A DNA stretch of 64,000 nucleotides from Sphingopyxis sp. UBA6723 (GCF_002454115.1 NZ_DKIH01000010.1:429172-493171), one strand, 5' to 3'; positions 27,722-35,871 are shown, counted from the first letter of the stretch. The notes: generated from the sequence alone by a model not told the origin. A program made the numbers and translations.

Positions 27722-27748
27722 CTTATCGGCTTGCCGCAGATTCGTCAA
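27722..27748 (-). promoter_or_regulatory. Candidate rpmB promoter
   Basis: Minus-strand TTGACG (27748-27743) and GATAAG (27727-27722) spaced by 15 bp, about 100 bp upstream of the L28 start. The spacing is short by one or two bases, so this is tentative. Confidence 0.4.
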
Positions 27749-27767
27749 GCGACTAGCGGGAAAAGCG

Positions 27768-28292
27768 ATGCCGCAATTTCTGCTCCCCGCGCCGATGCGC
27801 CGCGCGCTCGACCTCGCCAAAACCGCGGCAGACCGGGGGGAAGTGCCGGTCGGTGCGGTCGTCGTCAAGGACGGCGCGATTGTCGGCGAGGGCCATAATG
27901 CCCCCCGCGAATCGCACGATCCCACCGCCCACGCCGAAATCGTCGCGATTCGCGCCGCCGCGCGGGCTCTCGGCAACGAACGCCTCGATGGCTGCGATCT
28001 CTATGTGACGCTGGAGCCTTGCGCGATGTGCGCGGGCGCCATCGCCCACGCCCGCATCGCGCGGCTTTATTATGGCGCCGACGATCCCAAGGGCGGCGCC
28101 GTGGTCCACGGCCCGCGCGTCTTCGCGCAGCCGACGGTGCATCATCGGCCCGAGGTTTACGACGGCATCGGGGCAGGGGAAGCGGCGGCGCTGCTGCGGG
28201 ATTTTTTCGCGGCGCGGCGGATTAAGTTCCCAAAACTTCCTCCACCCATTTCGGCACCAGCATCCCCGCCGGGCCATGCCGCGCCTCGCTGA
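27768..28292 (+). CDS. tadA: tRNA(adenine-34) deaminase
   Basis: TadA converts A34 to inosine in the tRNA(Arg) ACG anticodon and is normally essential. HAEIVAIRAAA near residues 55-65 gives the zinc His and catalytic Glu, and EPCAMCAGAI near 84-93 the two zinc cysteines. Its 174 residues exceed the usual ~150: the last ~23 (from KFPKLPPP) are proline-rich and overlap the 3' end of the convergent sirtuin gene by 71 bp. The extension is probably harmless read-through of a lost stop. Confidence 0.95.
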   Translation: MPQFLLPAPMRRALDLAKTAADRGEVPVGAVVVKDGAIVGEGHNAPRESHDPTAHAEIVAIRAAARALGNERLDGCDLYVTLEPCAMCAGAIAHARIARLYYGADDPKGGAVVHGPRVFAQPTVHHRPEVYDGIGAGEAAALLRDFFAARRIKFPKLPPPISAPASPPGHAAPR

Positions 28293-28926
28293 ACCAGTGG
28301 CTTCCCTGGCTCGGCTCCATATTCAGCTCCAGCGTCCGTGCCCCTGCCGCCCGCGCCTCGCGCACAAACCCTGCCGCCGGATAGACCGCGCCCGACGTGC
28401 CGATCGACACGAACAGGTCGGCGCGGTTCAGCGCGGCGTAAATCTCGTCCATCCGGTACGGCATCTCGCCGAACCATACGATGTCGGGGCGCAAGGTGCC
28501 GACCACCCCGCACGCCGCACAGGCGGGCCGATCGAGCAGCGGCCCGGTCCACCGCAGCCGCGCATCGCACGCCGCGCACCAGGCGTTCAGATGCTCGCCA
28601 TGCATATGGATCAGCCGCCTGGCCCCCGCACGCTCGTGCAGATCGTCGACATTCTGCGTCACGACCAGCAACTCGCCCTGCCATTCCGCGTCGAGCCGCG
28701 CCAGCGCTTCATGCGCCGCATTCGGCACCTTGGTCTGGATCGCCGCGCGCCGCGCATCATAGAATCGCAGCACCAGATCGGGGTCGCGCGCAAAGGCTTC
28801 GGGGGTCGCGACATCCTCGACGCGATGCTGCTCCCACAATCCGCCGCCGTCGCGAAACGTATCGATGCCGCTTTCGGCCGACACCCCGGCGCCGGTCAGG
28901 ATGACGATGTTCTGAATATCCTTCAT
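28222..28926 (-). CDS. cobB: NAD-dependent protein deacylase (sirtuin)
   Basis: A sirtuin that removes acyl groups from lysines using NAD. The 234 residues show ILTGAGVSAESGIDTFRD (residues 8-25), TQNVDDLHERAG near 103, the catalytic His in MHGE near 119, and two zinc CxxC pairs (CAACDARLRW, CAACGVV). FYDARRA near residue 53 has the Tyr and Arg of class III sirtuins, which accept succinyl and malonyl lysine as well as acetyl. It is convergent with, and overlaps, tadA. Confidence 0.95.
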   Translation of the reverse strand: MKDIQNIVILTGAGVSAESGIDTFRDGGGLWEQHRVEDVATPEAFARDPDLVLRFYDARRAAIQTKVPNAAHEALARLDAEWQGELLVVTQNVDDLHERAGARRLIHMHGEHLNAWCAACDARLRWTGPLLDRPACAACGVVGTLRPDIVWFGEMPYRMDEIYAALNRADLFVSIGTSGAVYPAAGFVREARAAGARTLELNMEPSQGSHWFSEARHGPAGMLVPKWVEEVLGT

Positions 28927-28940
28927 CCCCCCTCTCTATC

Positions 28941-29116
28941 CGTTGGTGTCGCGCGAAGTCGAGACACCTATCGGTCGAACCTTCGAACCCTCCCTATCGT
29001 TCGTCATCCCGGCGAAGGCCGGGATCTCAACTTCGCCCAATAACGCACCGGTGAGATCCCGGCCTGCGCCGGGATGACGGGAGCAGAGCACATCTCGACT
29101 TCGCGCGCTGCGAACG
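28941..29116. repeat. Type B palindrome split by a type A palindrome
   Basis: Left arm cgttggtgtcgcgcgaagtc (continuing gagacacc) at 28941-28968 and its degraded complement (tctcgacttcgcgcgctgcg, aacg) ending at 29116 match the arms of the 3629 and 35794 repeats. They lie about 120 bp apart, with a complete type A element between them. Confidence 0.75.
29002..29079. repeat. Type A palindrome nested in the type B element
   Basis: cgtcatcccggcgaaggccg at the left and the complementary cccggcctgcgccgggatga at the right, with the same spacer style as 6866-6943 (cttcgcccaataacgcaccggtgag against ctttcgccagaacgcagcggtgag). Confidence 0.9.
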
Positions 29117-29148
29117 GCTAAGGGGAAACGAAGGACAGGGGACGGCAT

Positions 29149-29883
29149 ATGACCAGCATCGGCATTATCGGCAGCGAAGGCCGCATGGGCGTCGCGCTGG
29201 CCGCCGCGATCGCCGCGGCGGGGCAGCAGCATCGCGGCGCCGACAAGGGCGGCAACATCGTCAAGCTGGTCAGCGAGAGCGACGTCCTCGTCGATTTCTC
29301 CTCCCCCGCCGCGCTCGAAGCGACGCTCGACGCCTGCATCGCGGCGAAAAAGCCGATCGTCATCGGCACCACCGGGCTCGAGGAACGCCATCATTATCTG
29401 ATCGACGACGCCGCACGCGACATCGCGGTGCTGCAAACCGGCAACACCTCGCTTGGCGTCACGCTACTCGCGCATCTGGTGCGCGAGGCGGCGGCAAGGC
29501 TCGATCCCGAATATGACATCGAGATTGTCGAGATGCACCACCGGATGAAGCTCGACGCGCCCAGCGGCACTGCGCTGCTCTTGGGACAGGCGGCCGCCGA
29601 CGGTCGCGGCATCGACCTTGGCAAATGCTCCGAACGCGGCCGCGACGGGCTGACCGGCGCGCGTGGTCACGGCAAGATTGGTTTCGCATCCTTGCGCGGC
29701 GGCACCGTTGCGGGCGATCACGACGTGATCTTTGCGGGCGACGAAGAAATGATCACCCTGTCGCACCGGGCCGAGAACCGGATGATCTTCGCGCGCGGCG
29801 CCGTGCGCGCCGCGCTGTGGCTGACCGGGCAGGCGCCGGGGCGCTACACGATGCCGCAGGTGCTGGGGCTGCCCCAACGGTGA
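29149..29883 (+). CDS. dapB: 4-hydroxy-tetrahydrodipicolinate reductase
   Basis: DapB reduces the cyclic product of DapA with NAD(P)H in lysine and diaminopimelate synthesis. At 244 residues it is shorter than the ~270 usual. The N-terminal glycine loop is IGIIGSEGRMG, and the segment between it and DVLVDFSSPAAL is about 25 residues shorter than in E. coli DapB. The catalytic VEMHHRMKLDAPSGTAL near 126-142 is intact, as is GDHDVIFAGDEEMITLSHRA. Its stop overlaps the nth GTG start by 4 bp. Confidence 0.95.
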   Translation: MTSIGIIGSEGRMGVALAAAIAAAGQQHRGADKGGNIVKLVSESDVLVDFSSPAALEATLDACIAAKKPIVIGTTGLEERHHYLIDDAARDIAVLQTGNTSLGVTLLAHLVREAAARLDPEYDIEIVEMHHRMKLDAPSGTALLLGQAAADGRGIDLGKCSERGRDGLTGARGHGKIGFASLRGGTVAGDHDVIFAGDEEMITLSHRAENRMIFARGAVRAALWLTGQAPGRYTMPQVLGLPQR

Positions 29884-30536
29884 AAAAGGCCGATATTTTC
29901 GAATTCTATCGCCGCCTCGCCGACCTCAACCCGGCGCCCGAGACCGAGCTGGCCTTTGGCAACACCTACCAGCTGCTCGTCGCCGTCGTGCTCTCGGCGC
30001 AGGCGACCGATGTCGGGGTGAACAAGGCGACGCGGCGCTTGTTTCAGGACGTGACCACGCCGCAGCAGATGATCGACCTCGGCGAGGCGGGGCTGAAAGA
30101 GCATATCAAGACGATCGGGCTGTTCAACGGCAAGGCGAAGAATGTCATCGCGCTCTCCGAAATCCTGGTCCGCGACCATGGCGGCGAAGTCCCCGCCGAC
30201 CGCGATATCTTGACCAGCCTGCCGGGGGTCGGACGCAAGACCGCCAATGTCGTGATGAACTGCGCCTTCGGCGCCGAAACCTTTGCCGTCGACACCCATA
30301 TCTTCCGCGTCGGCAACCGCACCGGCCTCGCGCCGGGCAAGACCGTGCTCGCGGTCGAAAAGGCGCTGGAGAAAGGCACCCCCGCCCCCTTCCGCGTCGG
30401 CGCGCACCACTGGCTGATCCTCCACGGCCGCTACATCTGCAAGGCGCGCACGCCGGAGTGCTGGCGCTGCCCGGTCGCCGACCTGTGCCGGTTCAAGCCG
30501 AAGACGGCAGCGCCGAAGGGGAAAAGGGCGGCGTGA
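29880..30536 (+). CDS. nth: Endonuclease III
   Basis: Nth is a base-excision DNA glycosylase and AP lyase acting on oxidised pyrimidines. Within 218 residues, LPGVGRKTANVVM near 113-125 holds the helix-hairpin-helix and catalytic Lys, VDTHIFRVGNR near 138 the catalytic Asp, and the C-terminus a Cys-x6-Cys-x2-Cys-x5-Cys 4Fe-4S site (CKARTPECWRCPVADLC). The start is GTG 29880, giving a GTGA overlap with dapB; the frame upstream is antisense-like shadow. Nested palindromes follow the stop. Confidence 0.96.
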   Translation: MKKADIFEFYRRLADLNPAPETELAFGNTYQLLVAVVLSAQATDVGVNKATRRLFQDVTTPQQMIDLGEAGLKEHIKTIGLFNGKAKNVIALSEILVRDHGGEVPADRDILTSLPGVGRKTANVVMNCAFGAETFAVDTHIFRVGNRTGLAPGKTVLAVEKALEKGTPAPFRVGAHHWLILHGRYICKARTPECWRCPVADLCRFKPKTAAPKGKRAA

Positions 30537-30540
30537 AAAA

Positions 30541-30713
30541 GGGTTCACGCGGCGACGCGGAGCCGCGGAGGGAGTATCCCAGTTCCGTTTGCCCTGAGCT
30601 TGTCGAAGAGCCGTTCTTCCTTCTGGCGGGGCAAAAAGAACGCTGCTTCGACAGGCTCAGCACGAACGGATTCAGGGTAATCCCTCCGCGGCTCCGCGGC
30701 TCCGCGTGAACCC
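30541..30713. repeat. Nested palindromic repeat, type C
   Basis: Outer arms: 33 bp at 30541-30573 (gggttcacgcggcgacgcgg...) and 33 bp at 30681-30713, complementary except for 2 positions. Inside them at 30585-30669 is a second inverted repeat, ccgtttgccctgagcttgtc ... with right arm cttcgacaggctcagcacga, ending acgg. It fills the gap between nth and the M20 peptidase gene. Confidence 0.88.
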
Positions 30714-30788
30714 AAATCTCTGCGTCCTCTGCGCGAAACATTCTGGCTCCCCTTGCGCAACCCGCAGCACGCGCCATAGTCGGGTTCC

Positions 30789-32162
30789 ATGCGCAACCTG
30801 ACCGCCCCGCTCGCCCTCGCCGCCGCCCTGCTCGCCGCCGCGCCCGTCCACGCCAAACCCGCCGATGCGGACGCCGCGAAGCAGATCCTGAAGGACAGCA
30901 TCGCGATCCCGACGGTCGAGGGGCGCGGCAAGGTGCCCGAACTGGCGGCCTATTATGCCGGGGTGCTGAAGGCCGCGGGCTATGCCGACAGCGATATCGA
31001 GATCACCCCGATGGGCGAAACCGCGACCCTCGCCGCGACGCTGACTGGCACGACAAAGAAGAAACCGATCCTGCTGCTCGGTCATATGGATGTTGTCGCG
31101 GCCGACCCAAAGGATTGGACGCGCGATCCCTTCGTCCCGGTCGAGGAGAATGGCTATATTTTCGGCCGCGGGTCGGAGGACAACAAGTTCGACATCGCGA
31201 TGATGGTCGCAACGATGGCGCAGCTGAAAAAGGACGGGTTCAAGCCGCAGCGCTCGATCATCCTGCTGCTGACGGGTGACGAAGAAACCCAGATGGTGAC
31301 GACCCGCGCGCTCGCCGCCAAATATAAGGACGCCGAATTTGCGCTGAACGGCGACGGCGGCGGCGGGACGCTCGGCGAGGATGGCAAGCCGCAATATTAC
31401 GGGCTGCAGGCGGGCGAAAAAACCTACGCCGACTTCACCTTGGAAGTCACCAACCCCGGCGGCCACAGCTCGCGTCCGTCGCCGGTCAACGCGATCGTCC
31501 AGCTGGCCGCGGCACTTGAAAAGGTCGGTGCCTATAAATTCACGCCCCAACAGAATGAACTGACCAAAATCGGCATGCCGATCGTCGCCGATCAGGTCGG
31601 CGGCAATATGGGCGCCGCGCTCAAGGCTTTCGCCGCGAACCCGGAGGACGCGGACGCGATCACCAAGATTCGCGCCGACCCCGAATATGTCGGGCAGATC
31701 GGCACCACCTGCGTGCCGACTTTGGTGAAGGGCGGCCATGCCGAAAACGCGCTGCCGCAGCGCGCCACCGCCAACATCAACTGCCGTATCTTCCCTGGCG
31801 TCCCGGTCGAAAGCGTGCGCGCCGAGCTGGAACGCGTCATCGCGGACCCCGCGGTCAAGGTGAACCCCGATCCCGACGCCAGTGCCAGCGACGCTTCGCC
31901 GCTGCGTCCCGACGTCATGGCGGCGGTCAAGAAAGCCGTCCACGCCCGCGCTCCCGGGCTGCCGATCATCCCCTCAATGAGCGCGGGCGCGACCGACAGC
32001 TATCATTTCCGCATCGCCGGGGTGCCGAGCTACGGCGTCGCCGGGTTGTTTTCGAAAGCCAGCGACAGCTTCGCCCACGGCCTCAACGAACGCGTCCCGG
32101 TCGATGCGATCGTTCCCGCGCTGGCGCATTGGGACAGCCTGCTCAGGGATTTGTCGAAATAG
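30789..32162 (+). CDS. Secreted M20-family metallopeptidase
   Basis: A 457-residue exported zinc hydrolase (signal MRNLTAPLALAAALLAAAPVHA) of the M20/M25/M40 group, cleaving peptides or acyl-amino acids. Metal and catalytic motifs are LLLGHMDVV (His, Asp near 100), GRGSEDNK (bridging Asp near 130), LLTGDEETQ (catalytic Glu-Glu near 165), NGDGGG (Asp where Glu is common) and HGLNERV (His near 435). The dimerisation domain begins around 205. Substrate is unknown. It is preceded by the nested repeat and probably has its own promoter. Confidence 0.92.
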   Translation: MRNLTAPLALAAALLAAAPVHAKPADADAAKQILKDSIAIPTVEGRGKVPELAAYYAGVLKAAGYADSDIEITPMGETATLAATLTGTTKKKPILLLGHMDVVAADPKDWTRDPFVPVEENGYIFGRGSEDNKFDIAMMVATMAQLKKDGFKPQRSIILLLTGDEETQMVTTRALAAKYKDAEFALNGDGGGGTLGEDGKPQYYGLQAGEKTYADFTLEVTNPGGHSSRPSPVNAIVQLAAALEKVGAYKFTPQQNELTKIGMPIVADQVGGNMGAALKAFAANPEDADAITKIRADPEYVGQIGTTCVPTLVKGGHAENALPQRATANINCRIFPGVPVESVRAELERVIADPAVKVNPDPDASASDASPLRPDVMAAVKKAVHARAPGLPIIPSMSAGATDSYHFRIAGVPSYGVAGLFSKASDSFAHGLNERVPVDAIVPALAHWDSLLRDLSK

Positions 32163-32168
32163 GGCGCC

Positions 32169-33068
32169 TCACGCCGACAATCCGAATTCCGGCGCCGCGC
32201 GGAGGCGCGCGGCGTCGCGGAGCGGCGGCAGGCCGAAGGCGCGGCTATAGTCGCGGTTGAACTGCGACGGGCTTTCGTACCCGACGTGGAAACCCGCGCT
32301 GGCCGCGTCCATCGCCTCCGACACCATCAACCGCCGCGCTTCCAGCAGCCGCAGCCGGGTGCGATATTGCAGCGGGCTGAAACGCGTCACGCTCTTGAAA
32401 TGCTCGTGGAAGGACGACGGGCTCATCCCTGCCAATCCGGCCAAGTCATCGATGCTGAAGACGCCGGCATAATGATCCTTGATCCACGCCACCGCGCGGC
32501 TGATCTGGTGCAGCCGGGTGTCGGCGGTCGCAATATGGCGCGGCATCGCGCCCTGCGATCCGGTCAGCAGCCGGTATAAAATCTCGCGTTCCGCAAGCGG
32601 CGCCAGCGCGGCCATATCGTGGGGCGTATCGAGCAGGCGCAGCAGGCGCAGCGCGGCATCGAGCAGGCCCGTATCGACGTCGCCGACCGCAATCGACGGG
32701 GCATGATCGCTACGCGGAACGCGCGCCTCATGCGCCAGCAGCAGGTCGCTCAGCACAGCGACGTCCAGGTCCAACTTCAGGCACAGATAGGGATTGTCGG
32801 GGCTGGCATCGACGACCATGCCGCTCACCGGCAGATCGACCGAAACGACAAGAAACTGTGCGCTGTCATAAATAAAGCTCGCATCGCCCAGCAGCACGCG
32901 CTTGCGGCCGCTGATGGCCAGGCACAGCGACGGCTCGTACACGACGGGCATCGGCTCGCTCGGCTCGGAGCTACGGACAAGCGATACGCGCGGCAGCGCG
33001 CACGGGTGAACCCCGTCGGTCGGCCGATGACGGAGCAAAAGAGAACGCATTTCTTCAAGTTTTGTCAT
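32169..33068 (-). CDS. AraC-family transcriptional regulator
   Basis: A 299-residue regulator with an AraC_N cupin-like domain (about 20-165: PVVYEPSLCLAISGRKRVLLG, then FLVVSVDLPVSG) and a C-terminal double helix-turn-helix. FSIDDLAGLAGMSPSSFHEHFKSVTRFSPLQYRTRLRLLEAR is its first HTH plus linker, seen near 205-246, and AGFHVGYESPSQFNRDYSRAFG is the second. This subtype usually sits beside and controls a short-chain dehydrogenase or aldo-keto reductase, as here, where an SDR gene diverges across 163 bp. Confidence 0.93.
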   Translation of the reverse strand: MTKLEEMRSLLLRHRPTDGVHPCALPRVSLVRSSEPSEPMPVVYEPSLCLAISGRKRVLLGDASFIYDSAQFLVVSVDLPVSGMVVDASPDNPYLCLKLDLDVAVLSDLLLAHEARVPRSDHAPSIAVGDVDTGLLDAALRLLRLLDTPHDMAALAPLAEREILYRLLTGSQGAMPRHIATADTRLHQISRAVAWIKDHYAGVFSIDDLAGLAGMSPSSFHEHFKSVTRFSPLQYRTRLRLLEARRLMVSEAMDAASAGFHVGYESPSQFNRDYSRAFGLPPLRDAARLRAAPEFGLSA

Positions 33069-33160
33069 GGTGACGGTTTTGCAGCCTTGCGCTGCCCCGA
33101 CAAGCGCAAAGCGCCGTGTCCGGAGGATCGTGCAATCATTGCGGAGCCTTGATCTACCGT

Positions 33161-33175
33161 CTGACCGCCAGTCAG
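33161..33175. promoter_or_regulatory. Short inverted repeat in the AraC/SDR intergenic region
   Basis: ctgac-cgcca-gtcag, a perfect 5-bp inverted repeat with a 5-bp spacer, 57 bp ahead of the SDR start. It could be part of a regulator site, but it is short enough to occur by chance. Confidence 0.3.
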
Positions 33176-33231
33176 GCGCAAAAGCGGGTCAACGGATGGC
33201 ATAGGGCCGTCCGGTTTCGATGGAGACGATT

Positions 33232-33966
33232 ATGACCCCCAATACCGACAAGGTCATCCTGATCACCGGCGCGAGCAGCGGCATCGGCGCCGCCACGGCG
33301 CGCGAACTCGCTGCTACCGGCGCAACGCTTTTGCTCGGCGCCCGCCGTACCGACCGGCTCGAAGCTCTCGCGGCCGAAATCGCCGCTGCGGGCGGCAGCG
33401 CCGACTATCGCGCGCTCGATGTGACCAGCCGTGACGACATGCAGGCATTCGTCGATCATGCGATCGCGCGCTTCGGCCGCGTCGATGTGCTCATCAACAA
33501 TGCGGGCATCATGCCGCTATCGCCGCTCGCCGCGCTCGAGACCCAAAATTGGGACGCGATGATCGACGTCAACATCCGCGGCGTCCTCAACGGCATTGCT
33601 GCGGCTCTGCCGGGCTTCACCGCACAGGGTTCGGGCCATTTCGTCAATGTCGCCTCGCTCGGCGCGCATTATGTGGTTCCGACCGGTGCGGTCTATTGCG
33701 CGACCAAGTTTGCGGTGTGGGCGATCACCGACGGTATCCGGCAGGAACATCGGGATGTGCGCGCGACGATCATCTCGCCCGGCGTTGTCGAATCCGAACT
33801 CGGCCATGACATCACCGATCCGGCCAGCGCCGCCGCGATGGCGGAATTCCGCAGCATCGCGATCACCCCCGATGCCATCGCCCGCGCAATCCGCTTCGCG
33901 GTCGAACAGCCCGATGATGTCGATGTCAGCGAGATCATCGTGCGCCCGGTGAAGGGCAGCTTCTGA
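33232..33966 (+). CDS. Short-chain dehydrogenase/reductase
   Basis: A classical SDR using NAD(P)H, of 244 residues from ATG 33232. VILITGASSGIGAAT is the cofactor loop, NNAG lies near 88, and Ser in NVASLGAHYVV with YCATK near 153-157 completes the Ser-Tyr-Lys triad. GARRTDR after the second strand favours NADP. I prefer ATG 33232, which has GGAGA at 33222-33226, over ATG 33220, which would place its own codons on that site. The divergent AraC gene is its likely regulator. Confidence 0.92.
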   Translation: MTPNTDKVILITGASSGIGAATARELAATGATLLLGARRTDRLEALAAEIAAAGGSADYRALDVTSRDDMQAFVDHAIARFGRVDVLINNAGIMPLSPLAALETQNWDAMIDVNIRGVLNGIAAALPGFTAQGSGHFVNVASLGAHYVVPTGAVYCATKFAVWAITDGIRQEHRDVRATIISPGVVESELGHDITDPASAAAMAEFRSIAITPDAIARAIRFAVEQPDDVDVSEIIVRPVKGSF

Positions 33967-33987
33967 GGATGCCGCGTGGCAGCGCTG

Positions 33988-34581
33988 CTAGTCCAGCAGC
34001 GCTGCCACCGCCTTTTCGATCATCGCCGCCGCCGCTTCCGCACCAAAGCTGGCGGCATCGAGCGACAGTTCGAGCCACAGCCCGTCGACCATCGCGGTCA
34101 GCATGATCGCCAGCCGCTCGGCGTCGCGCGCGCCGCAAGCGGTCAGCAGTTCGCCGAGCCGCGCACGGTATCCGGCGTAACTTTCCGCGTGAATATCCGC
34201 CATCCGCGCGTCGCTCCGCGCCAGCGCCCAGAAGGCGGTCCACGCCCCCAGCAATTCGGGATCGGTGACCGGGGCGCGGAAACTTGCGGTCAGATACGCC
34301 AGCAACCGCGCCCGCGGTTCGGGTCTGGCGCTCGCCACGGCGGCGGCAAAAATCGCGTCCATCCGGTCGCTGGTCGCCTGATAGGTCGCCGCGACCAGAT
34401 CGTCGATGCCGTCGAAATAATGGCGCAGCAGCCCCGGCGACACCCCCGCTTTCGCGCAGATTGCCCGGACATTGGTGCCCGCCAGCCCATGCTCCGCCAG
34501 GCACGCGGCAGTCGCCTCGATCAGATCACTACGGCGGGCATCGGCGCTTTCGCGCGTAAAGGCTTGGCGAGCGGGTTGCAT
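33988..34581 (-). CDS. TetR-family regulator, divergent from a Rieske oxygenase gene
   Basis: A 197-residue TetR repressor. The N-terminal HTH is plain (RRSDLIEATAACLAEHGLAGTNVRAICAKAGVSPGLLRHYF, read in pieces at about residues 16-56), closest in style to BetI, the choline/betaine regulator. The C-terminal ligand domain ends DGLWLELSLDAASFG, again like BetI. ATG 34581 is the last Met before the HTH. Only 33 bp separate it from the oxygenase ATG, and a 22-bp palindrome fills most of that. It therefore very probably controls both itself and the oxygenase operon. Confidence 0.92.
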   Translation of the reverse strand: MQPARQAFTRESADARRSDLIEATAACLAEHGLAGTNVRAICAKAGVSPGLLRHYFDGIDDLVAATYQATSDRMDAIFAAAVASARPEPRARLLAYLTASFRAPVTDPELLGAWTAFWALARSDARMADIHAESYAGYRARLGELLTACGARDAERLAIMLTAMVDGLWLELSLDAASFGAEAAAAMIEKAVAALLD

Positions 34582-34582
34582 C

Positions 34583-34604
34583 TTGTTATACGATTGTACA
34601 ACAA
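34583..34604. promoter_or_regulatory. Palindromic operator between TetR and Rieske genes
   Basis: ttgttatacgattgtacaac followed by aa: a 22-bp inverted repeat whose half-sites TTGTTxTACxAT and its complement differ at only two paired positions. It touches the first codon of the TetR gene and abuts the AAGGAT ribosome site of the oxygenase gene, the arrangement expected for autorepression and operon repression. Confidence 0.75.
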
Positions 34605-34614
34605 GGATCGACTC

Positions 34615-35781
34615 ATGGCAACGCTGCGCGACACTTTCGTTCATCTAGACCCGCAAGATGGCTGGTCGCTCCCGGCGTGGACATACAGCGACCCCGATTT
34701 CTACGCCGCCGAAATGGCGCGGATCTTCCGCCCCAGCTGGCAGGTCGTGTGCCACGATAGCGACATCCCGAACCCCGGCGACTGGCACAGCATCGATTAT
34801 TGCGGCGAAAGCGTCATCGTCGTGCGCGGCGCCGACCGGACCGTCCGCGCCTTCACCAATGTCTGCCGCCACCGCGGCTCGCGGCTGGTCGATGGGTCGG
34901 CAGGCTGCGCCAAAAAGCTCGTCTGCCCCTATCATGCCTGGACCTACGACCTCGACGGCCGCCTGACCGGCGTACCCGACAGCGCGAGCTACCCGACGCT
35001 TGACAAGAACAAGGCATCGCTGGTGCCGGTCGACCTCGAACAATGGCGCGGCTTCTGGTTCGTCCGCCTCACCGACGACGGCGGCCCCTCGGTCGCGAGC
35101 ATGATGGCGCCCTATGAAGCGCAGGTCGCGCCCTATCGGTTCGAAGATCTCGGCGCTTTGGGCCGCGTCACGCTGCGCCCGCGCGAGGTGAACTGGAAAA
35201 ATGTCGGCGACAATTATTCCGACGGCCTCCACATCCCCGTCGCTCACCCCGGCCTCACCCGCCTGTTCGGCAAAAGCTATGGGGTCGAGGCGACGACCCA
35301 CGTCGACCGCATGTGGGGCGACCTGATCGACCGGCCGTCGGTTAATTGGTCGGAGCGCATGTATCAGCGGCTGCTGCCGCCGGTTCCGCACCTGCCGGAG
35401 GCGAACCAGCGTCGCTGGCTCTATTTCAAGCTGTGGCCCAATGTCGCCTTCGACATCTATCCCGACCAGGTCGACTTCATGCAATGGCTGCCGACTGGCC
35501 CGACCAGCTGCCTGATCCGCGAAATCAGCTATGTCCTGCCGGATGATCGGCGCGAAATGCGCGCCGCGCGCTACCTCAACTGGCGGATCAATCGTCAGGT
35601 CAATGCCGAGGACACGTTGCTCATCACCCGCGTCCAGCAGGGGATGGCATCGCAGAGCTTCACCATGGGGCCGCTCAGCGACAAGGAAGTTTGCCTCAAG
35701 CATTTCTGCGCCCGGATGCGCGACCTGATCCCCGAATCCCGCCTCGAACAAGCCCCGCGTGCGGGATGGAGCAAAGCATGA
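34615..35781 (+). CDS. Rieske-type (aromatic ring-hydroxylating-like) oxygenase alpha subunit
   Basis: A 388-residue non-heme iron oxygenase. The Rieske centre is CRHRG...CPYH, giving Cys-x-His-x17-Cys-x2-His near residues 84-106. The catalytic domain has NWKNVGDNYSDGLHIPVAHPG near 195-215, with two iron His and upstream Asp/Asn, in the pattern of choline monooxygenase, glycine-betaine and stachydrine demethylases rather than classical ring dioxygenases. No beta subunit, ferredoxin or reductase is adjacent. AAGGAT precedes ATG 34615. The substrate is unknown; the BetI-like regulator and APC permease hint at an N-methylated amino compound. Confidence 0.9.
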   Translation: MATLRDTFVHLDPQDGWSLPAWTYSDPDFYAAEMARIFRPSWQVVCHDSDIPNPGDWHSIDYCGESVIVVRGADRTVRAFTNVCRHRGSRLVDGSAGCAKKLVCPYHAWTYDLDGRLTGVPDSASYPTLDKNKASLVPVDLEQWRGFWFVRLTDDGGPSVASMMAPYEAQVAPYRFEDLGALGRVTLRPREVNWKNVGDNYSDGLHIPVAHPGLTRLFGKSYGVEATTHVDRMWGDLIDRPSVNWSERMYQRLLPPVPHLPEANQRRWLYFKLWPNVAFDIYPDQVDFMQWLPTGPTSCLIREISYVLPDDRREMRAARYLNWRINRQVNAEDTLLITRVQQGMASQSFTMGPLSDKEVCLKHFCARMRDLIPESRLEQAPRAGWSKA

Positions 35782-35793
35782 CGCTAGAATTCC

Positions 35794-35871
35794 CGTTCGC
35801 ATCGAGCGAAGTCGAGATGCCTATCGGAAATACGCGCCTTCGCGGTGTCTCGACTTCGCTCGACACGAACG
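35794..35871. repeat. Type B palindrome inside the oxygenase operon
   Basis: Arms cgttcgcatcgagcgaagtc ... and gtgtctcgacttcgctcgac with acgaacg, separated by about 25 bp, as at 3629. It lies in the 99 bp between the Rieske gene and the flavoprotein gene, so the transcript would carry a strong hairpin there. Confidence 0.88.
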
